From the NCBI GenBank assembly GCA_023614405.1, contig CM042689.1, positions 284,153,533 to 284,217,532 on the forward strand: a stretch of DNA of 64,000 nucleotides, given 5' to 3'. The notes beneath the pieces were generated by a model. That model was not told the origin of the DNA. It saw only the letters and a program-made list of their open reading frames with translations, and did no database searches. Made by a program: the position numbers and the translations under genes. Positions 58,877 through 64,000 of the stretch are shown here, in pieces (position 1 is the first letter of the stretch; the number at the start of each line of letters is the position of its first letter). This stretch comes from Avena insularis (taxonomy: Eukaryota > Streptophyta > Magnoliopsida > Poales > Poaceae).

Positions 58877-59954
58877 TCAGCACCAAAACGAACCGTCGTT
58901 ACCACGCCGTCCACTACGTGCGGAAATTGAGGATACGCCGTAATCATCTCCACGCCGCGCGTGACCGGTCAATTCAAAGTCAGCAAGTGGGACCCATGCT
59001 TCGTCCAGTCAAGTCATCTCTGGCGTAGCAGACGCTTGAGGTCATCGATCGTAAGCACTGACGTCATCAAAAGCTATACTAGCACCACTTCGGCTCCATA
59101 GCTAAAAGTACTCACTCGAATCTACGATTCGACTAAATACTTGGGGGCTACTCCTATCGGAGGCCGCAGCGCACCGATGCATACAAATGAGGACAAAATT
59201 ATTTCTCTGAGTCCTACGTCGAGTTTACGACTCCACTACGGACTCGGGGGCTACTCCCATAGGGAGGATGGATTTAAGCATCCAAAAAATTTCGAGTCCT
59301 GTGGACCTAATGATTGAAACAATGCTTGAACTAAAAGTCTCCGTTCGAGTCTATGACTCGAACAGACACTTGGGGGCTACTCCCATAGGGAGCGCTGGTC
59401 GCGCACCCTATGAAATCTTCGACTGTGATCTTTCGGATCAGCACGCAAAAATTTTCGGCAACTCTGCCCCCATTAATGCTAAGTGAGTAACACCCTCCTT
59501 GGCCACCCGAAACACCTCCGCGGTGATAAACATTCGGATGCTGTGTCTGCGACGCAAAGATAAGACCTACAGATATCATCTGATGGCCTGGCAACGCACC
59601 TGACTGCGCTCTGCTAGTATGAATCCGTACCAGCAGGTACGATGAAAAATCTCGACGGACGCGTTGGGTACACCAATCAAAATCACTGGAATTCCACTCC
59701 TATAAGTCCTCCGCGGCCTGAGTTGAATTACGCCAGCATATGTTCCGGGTTCGAGTCGAGGGACTCGAATCTGAAGAAGATCGTGTTGTTTTGTCCTAAG
59801 ACAGTTAACTGACCCTGATCCGTCGGGAGAGTCAGGCACATGCATCAAAAATCCCTACACACTCAAATCATTCTTTGATTAACATATAACTGCTCCCGAA
59901 GGATGGAAGAGTCCTCAGCCGAATCTACGATTCGACTGATCACTTGGGGGCTAC
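58877..59954 (+). repeat. Element E 3' tail with reiterated purine-tract units
   Basis: Four times a short unit recurs: an imperfect palindrome of the type CGAATCTACGATTCG followed by a purine tract of the type ACTTGGGGGCTACT. Units lie near 59117-59152, 59220-59255, 59346-59381 and 59920-59954. The last tract (59941-59954) abuts the 3' LTR and is the functional polypurine tract. About 500 bp between units 3 and 4 hold nothing recognisable. Confidence 0.75.
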
Positions 59955-59969
59955 TGACATGGTTATACC
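59955..59969 (+). repeat. First 15 bp of the element E 3' LTR
   Basis: TGACATGGTTATACC is identical to the start of the 5' LTR at 47815. The LTR is then cut by copia-3; ATACC (59965-59969) should be its target copy. Confidence 0.85.
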
Positions 59970-61884
59970 TGTAGGGGTTCGTAGCATGGAAAACAAAATT
60001 TTTCTACCGCATGAACACACAATCAAGATCTAATCTATGATCAAGCCAAGATCTATCTACTAGATTGTAGCAACAAGTCGATAGAGGAACTTACCCTCGA
60101 AGATTCCAAAGTGGTTAACGAGAGCAGATTCTCGTGGGTGATGTAGTCGTACACTAGCCGATCTCAAGATCGCGTAGACGATCCTTCCGGCTGCGTTCGG
60201 CAGCTCCCAGATCGGTCAGACGTTCGATACTCGATGAAGACCTTCCTCTCCCTTGTTCCAGAAAATGGAGGTTGCAGCACTCTCCTCGCGATTCTGGCAG
60301 CACAACGGCGTGGTACCGGAAGTAGAGGGGAGATCTCGCAGGGCTTCGCCTTAAGCCGGAGCGAGTATGGTGGAGTATGAGAGAGCTTTGGTGATCTAGG
60401 GTTTAGACACACCAATTAGAAGGCTCTAAACCGGAGGCTAGGGCAATTAGAAGCTCTAACTTGACGGCTTTGGGAGAAATCCCTAGGCTGTGGCTAGGGT
60501 TTAGGTTTAGAGGAGAGGGACTTGTGTGCTAGGAGGGGCAGCCCTGCCCCTCCCTTTATAGGTGGGAGGTGCGGCCAAGGGGAGGGGAGTCCCTCCCCAA
60601 CTCGGCTTGGAGGTGCGCCGGCTTGGGGAGGAGGGACTCCTTCCCCAACTCGGTTTCCACCTCTTCTCCTCTTTCCAAAACTTGCCGTTTGACTTTCAAA
60701 CTAGCCGTTTGACTTTTCAAATTAGGATTTGAATAAACCCTTTATTTTGGACAGAAATGACACCTAGTACATGATGCAATCATTCCAACTTACAATGACA
60801 CATTCATGTACCCTTCCCCCCCGGAGTGCCGGACATTCCGGAACCTTCTAGAATGTTCCCGATGAAAACACCGGAATCATTCCCCAACTCCGAAACGGGA
60901 CTTTCCTTATATGAATCTTATTCTCCGGACCATTCCGGATCTCCTCGTGATATCCCGGATCCCATCCGAGACTCCGAACAACATTCAGTCTCTTACTCAT
61001 CATTCCATAACTACTCAACAACATCGAATCCTTAAGTGTGTCTCCCTACGGTTCGTGAATTATGCGGACATGATCGAGACACTTCTCCGATCAATAACCA
61101 ATAGAGGAATCTGGAAATTCATATGGCTCCCACATATTTGTACGATTACTATGATCGAATGAACCACTTACATACGATACCAATTTCCCTTTGTCTCACG
61201 ATATTTTACTTATCCGAGGTTATGATCGCCGGTATCTCCGCATACCTAGTTCAACCTCACATCGATAAGTACTCTTTTCTCGTTCCCGTGATATGTGATC
61301 CCTTGTGAGCCAGTCACATGCTTGCAAGCTAATTGGATGACATTCCACCGAGAGGGCCCAGAGTATATCTATCCGTCATATGGATGGACAAATCCCACTC
61401 TTGATCCATGTGTCTCAACCAATACTTTCCGAACACTCAATGCCACCTTTATAGACACCCTGTTACGGTGTGGTGTTTGATGTCATCAAAGCATCCTTCC
61501 AGTAAAGGTGATATGCATGATCTCATGGTCGAAGGAATTAGGTTACTATGTATCAGAAAGCTTATAGCAAATGAACTATATTAAATGACTTGATCTTTAT
61601 GCTACGCTTAACTATAGGAGTATGTCCATTACATCATTCTCCTAATGATATGACCCTGTTGTTAATAACATCTCTATGTTCATGATCAGGAAACCATGAT
61701 CATATATTAACCAACAAGCTAGTTTAACAAGAGGCTTTACTAGGGACTCTTTTATGTTTACAAATCACACAAGTATTAATGTTTCCGGTTAATACAATTA
61801 TAGCATGGTATGTAAACATTTATCATAAGTATGAATATATGATAATAACCACTTTATTATTGCCTCTTGGGCATATCTCCAACA
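59970..61884 (-). repeat. copia-3 3' LTR
   Basis: 1915 bp; on the - strand it begins TGTTGGAGATATGCCC and ends GAACCCCTACA. TATA box CTATAAAG at 60554-60561 on the - strand. The start and end match BARE/Angela-type LTRs. It is 235 bp longer than the copia-1 LTR. Confidence 0.88.
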
Positions 61885-61899
61885 GTCTCCCACTTGCAC
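61885..61899 (-). promoter_or_regulatory. copia-3 polypurine tract
   Basis: GTGCAAGTGGGAGAC on the - strand, identical to those of copia-1 and copia-2. Confidence 0.88.
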
Positions 61900-64000
61900 T
61901 AGAGTCAATAATCTAGTTTCAAACCTTTGTGTATTCAACACCTATGGCTTTCTGGTGTTGTATGTACACGATTGCTAGTGGTCAACTGATCTCCGGATCT
62001 GACACTTCCAGGTCCGTGTGTAATTGCATGTCTTTGCGTCTCTACGCATCACTCATTCTCTAATGAGATGGCTTTGTATAATTTTGGTCCTTCGGTGAGA
62101 CCTTTAGTTCTTTGGGGTTAAAACATGTTGATAATATTGTTGTACAATATATCTTCATAGTATTATCCTGCTGTGAACTACACCTAGTTTGACAACAAAC
62201 TACTTGACACAAATGCCCTCTTTAGCTGCTATTATAGCAGTCATATACTTAGCCTTTTGTTGTAGTATCTGTCACAATGTCTTAACTTTGGAACTCATCC
62301 AAATCCATTATGGAACTTACTTTCCATTATATTGTGCCACCCTTAGTTTAGATTGAGATAAACTTAATTTGTACTTTGTGACAAAACTAGTATCAATGTA
62401 ATACTTTTACAATGAACTAACCATCTATTTGCCACTTATACAAAATAATATACTCTTAGTTCTTCCAAAAGATCATAAGAATATCCTTACTGTCGTCCAA
62501 TGATCATCTTATGAATCATTCTGGTATATGCTCATAACATTTAGACCATAGGACATATCTGGATTTGTACATATCACAGTATGATTGATATAAATACTCT
62601 TTGTGATTTCATACATCAAGTATCAATCTATACTTGAATCTTTGTTTCACTTACCAAGTGTCAATACACTTGAATATATCATCAATATTGAACTCATTCA
62701 ATCCTTTCTGTGTGACAAGAACCTTTCTTGTAGTTTCTATATTGAACTCATTCAATACATCATCTATGTACTTTCGGCACAACCATATTAGCGTCTATTG
62801 ATGCCAAATATTTGGGTTTTGCCTAAGTATTTCATCAGGATGAAATTCTTAATATGTGTTAATAAAAGATACATCATTTCTAATCAACAATATGTCCTCC
62901 ACATAATGTATTAGAAATATGTATTAGCGCTCCCACTTAATTTCTTGCAAATGCAAGCATCTTCATTGTCTCCGATGAAATTAAACTCTTTTAACAGTTT
63001 CATCATAGTGAAGAATCCAACTCCGCGATGCTTACTTCAACCATTGAAGTTTGCATATTCTTTTAGCATCCTTTGAATTAACAAAACCCTTTGGACCGTG
63101 TCATGCACACGTCCTAGGTAACCATTCTATTATAAGAACTTGTTTTGTTTATTCTACTACCACATAACAAAATTATATGTAGTGGTTGCTACATTAATCC
63201 GTCTAGACTAAATATCGCTATGAAAGATCAAATCTTGTCATAGTCAATCTTTGAATATTGTTGTGAACTCTTTCCCAACATGTCGACTATTTCATAGATG
63301 TGAAACATCCATGTCTACTTCTTTATAGATCCAAACACAACTGTAAGGTCTTACACCTTTCTTGAGGGTCCTTCAAGTTCAAAACTTGACTTCTCGTGTA
63401 TGGAACTATCAAGGATTTTATGGCTTCAAGCCATTTGACGGAGTCAGGGCCCATCATTGCTTCTTTGCATGTAGTCCGTTCATTATTCTCAAATAATGAT
63501 TCAACCCTCAAATCTTGGTATTTGATTGTTTACTCGACCTACTTGGTTCAATAGAAACTTAGACCTCCGTGGCCGCAACCTTTGAGGCACGTGAGCCATG
63601 AGCATTGTTGCTGCCTCCGGAACACTTTTCGGCCAATAACTTTGCACATATAGCTAAGGTTCCTTTAACCTTATCAAAGTTCTATTGTCCTCCCACTTAT
63701 CTTTTCACAAAAAATTCCTTCTCAAAGAAACTTGACGTTCTAAGCGACAAATACTTTTGTCTCCGGTGTTTATGGAGGAATACTTAACAAGAATACTGAG
63801 AGGCTTTCATCCGACTTTGGTTGCAAACATCTTTCTTATGCATAGCATACCAATGTTTAAGAAAGGACTACTTGGGTTTTATCCCAAACCATAAATTTAT
63901 ATGGTGTCATTTCAGCGGATTATGATGGAGCTCTTTTCAGTGGAAAACGGTAGTCTCTAAAGCTTTTAATCTTTAAAATATAATGGCAGTTCTATGAATT
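61900..64000 (-). pseudogene. copia-3 pol remnant (RNase H, reverse transcriptase, integrase C-terminus)
   Basis: Read on the - strand. RNase H remnants lie near 62150-62400, reverse-transcriptase remnants near 62800-63200, and the pre-RT linker with NNERTTCKEAMMGPDS and VKWLEAIKS at 63323-63511. The integrase C-terminus occupies the part near 63650-63900. As in copia-1, no long frame survives. The matching decay of both copies suggests an old or generally defective family. Confidence 0.78.

Larger units (their letters stand above)
47815..59969 (+). mobile_element. Element E: Tat-like Ty3/gypsy retrotransposon, 3' LTR cut by copia-3
   Basis: Has a 501-bp 5' LTR, primer site, gag, protease, reverse transcriptase, two RNase H domains, integrase, a gene on the opposite strand (54928-58654), a reiterated purine-tract region and the first 15 bp of the 3' LTR. 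Copia-3 is inserted after TGACATGGTTATACC. The left target copy is TCATG (47810-47814); the right one lies beyond the window. The domain order with an extra archaeal-type RNase H and a reverse-strand gene before the 3' LTR is diagnostic of the Tat lineage (relatives: RIRE2, Grande, Cinful). Gag and pol carry several stops and shifts. Confidence 0.9.
59970..64000 (-). mobile_element. copia-3: same family as copia-1, - strand, runs off the right edge
   Basis: The 3' LTR, polypurine tract and the 3' part of the internal region are present. Internal sequence matches copia-1 in reverse, for example the linker near 63323-63560 and the part at 61930-62040 that corresponds to both sides of the A insertion in copia-1. 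It is inserted 15 bp into the E 3' LTR. The 5' half and 5' LTR lie beyond position 64000. Confidence 0.88.

Noticed and set aside
1..64000. CRISPR array, bacterial operon or phage content
   Set aside because: No such structures; intron-bearing sequences, LTR elements and plant-type repeats indicate a plant nuclear genome.

Overview
The window is nuclear DNA from a large grass genome, most likely a Triticeae species (wheat, Aegilops, barley or rye). The evidence is dense nested LTR retrotransposons of the BARE/Angela-like Ty1/copia, Athila-like and Tat-like Ty3/gypsy kinds, with many decayed reading frames. I see no ordinary host gene, tRNA, rRNA or CRISPR. All family names come from memory of the sequence style; no search was run.

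Base layer. An old tandem-repeat region occupies 16978-17321, 18884-24245 and 27835-32059. It has monomers of about 417 and about 365 bp plus a 1.8-kb segment present twice. Inserted into it are copia-1 (+ strand, runs off the left edge, 3' LTR 15298-16977), a solo LTR (17322-18878), the small complete non-autonomous element B (24246-27829, - strand) and the Tat-like gypsy element F (from 32060, - strand).

Upper layers. Element A (3180-15175), an Athila-like element without pol but with one intact 358-codon ORF, sits inside copia-1. A is itself split by C (7238-12241), a 5.0-kb solo-LTR-like insertion. F is interrupted by D, a relative of A whose LTR starts at 39032. D is split by copia-2 (39038-47160, - strand) and by the Tat-like element E (from 47815, + strand). 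E's 3' LTR is split by copia-3 (59970 to beyond 64000, - strand). Target-site duplications support most joins: GCGTC for A, CCATT for C, CCGAC for the solo LTR, ATTCA for B, and GATAC/GATAT for copia-2.

Most notable content. (1) In copia-2 the reverse-transcriptase region is interrupted at 41788-41977 by a sense-oriented piece of a mitochondrial nad4 gene (NADH dehydrogenase subunit 4). (2) Both Tat-like elements carry, between pol and the 3' LTR, a multi-exon gene on the opposite strand to pol: 58654 to 54928 in E and 33147 to 36593 in F. Splice sites can be read in both, several exon phases are kept, and the upstream regions share promoter-like features. (3) E has the two RNase H domains expected of Tat elements and a reiterated polypurine-tract motif before its 3' LTR. 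(4) B looks like a Dasheng-type derivative mobilised by Tat-like elements. The nesting also predicts what should follow to the right of position 64000.
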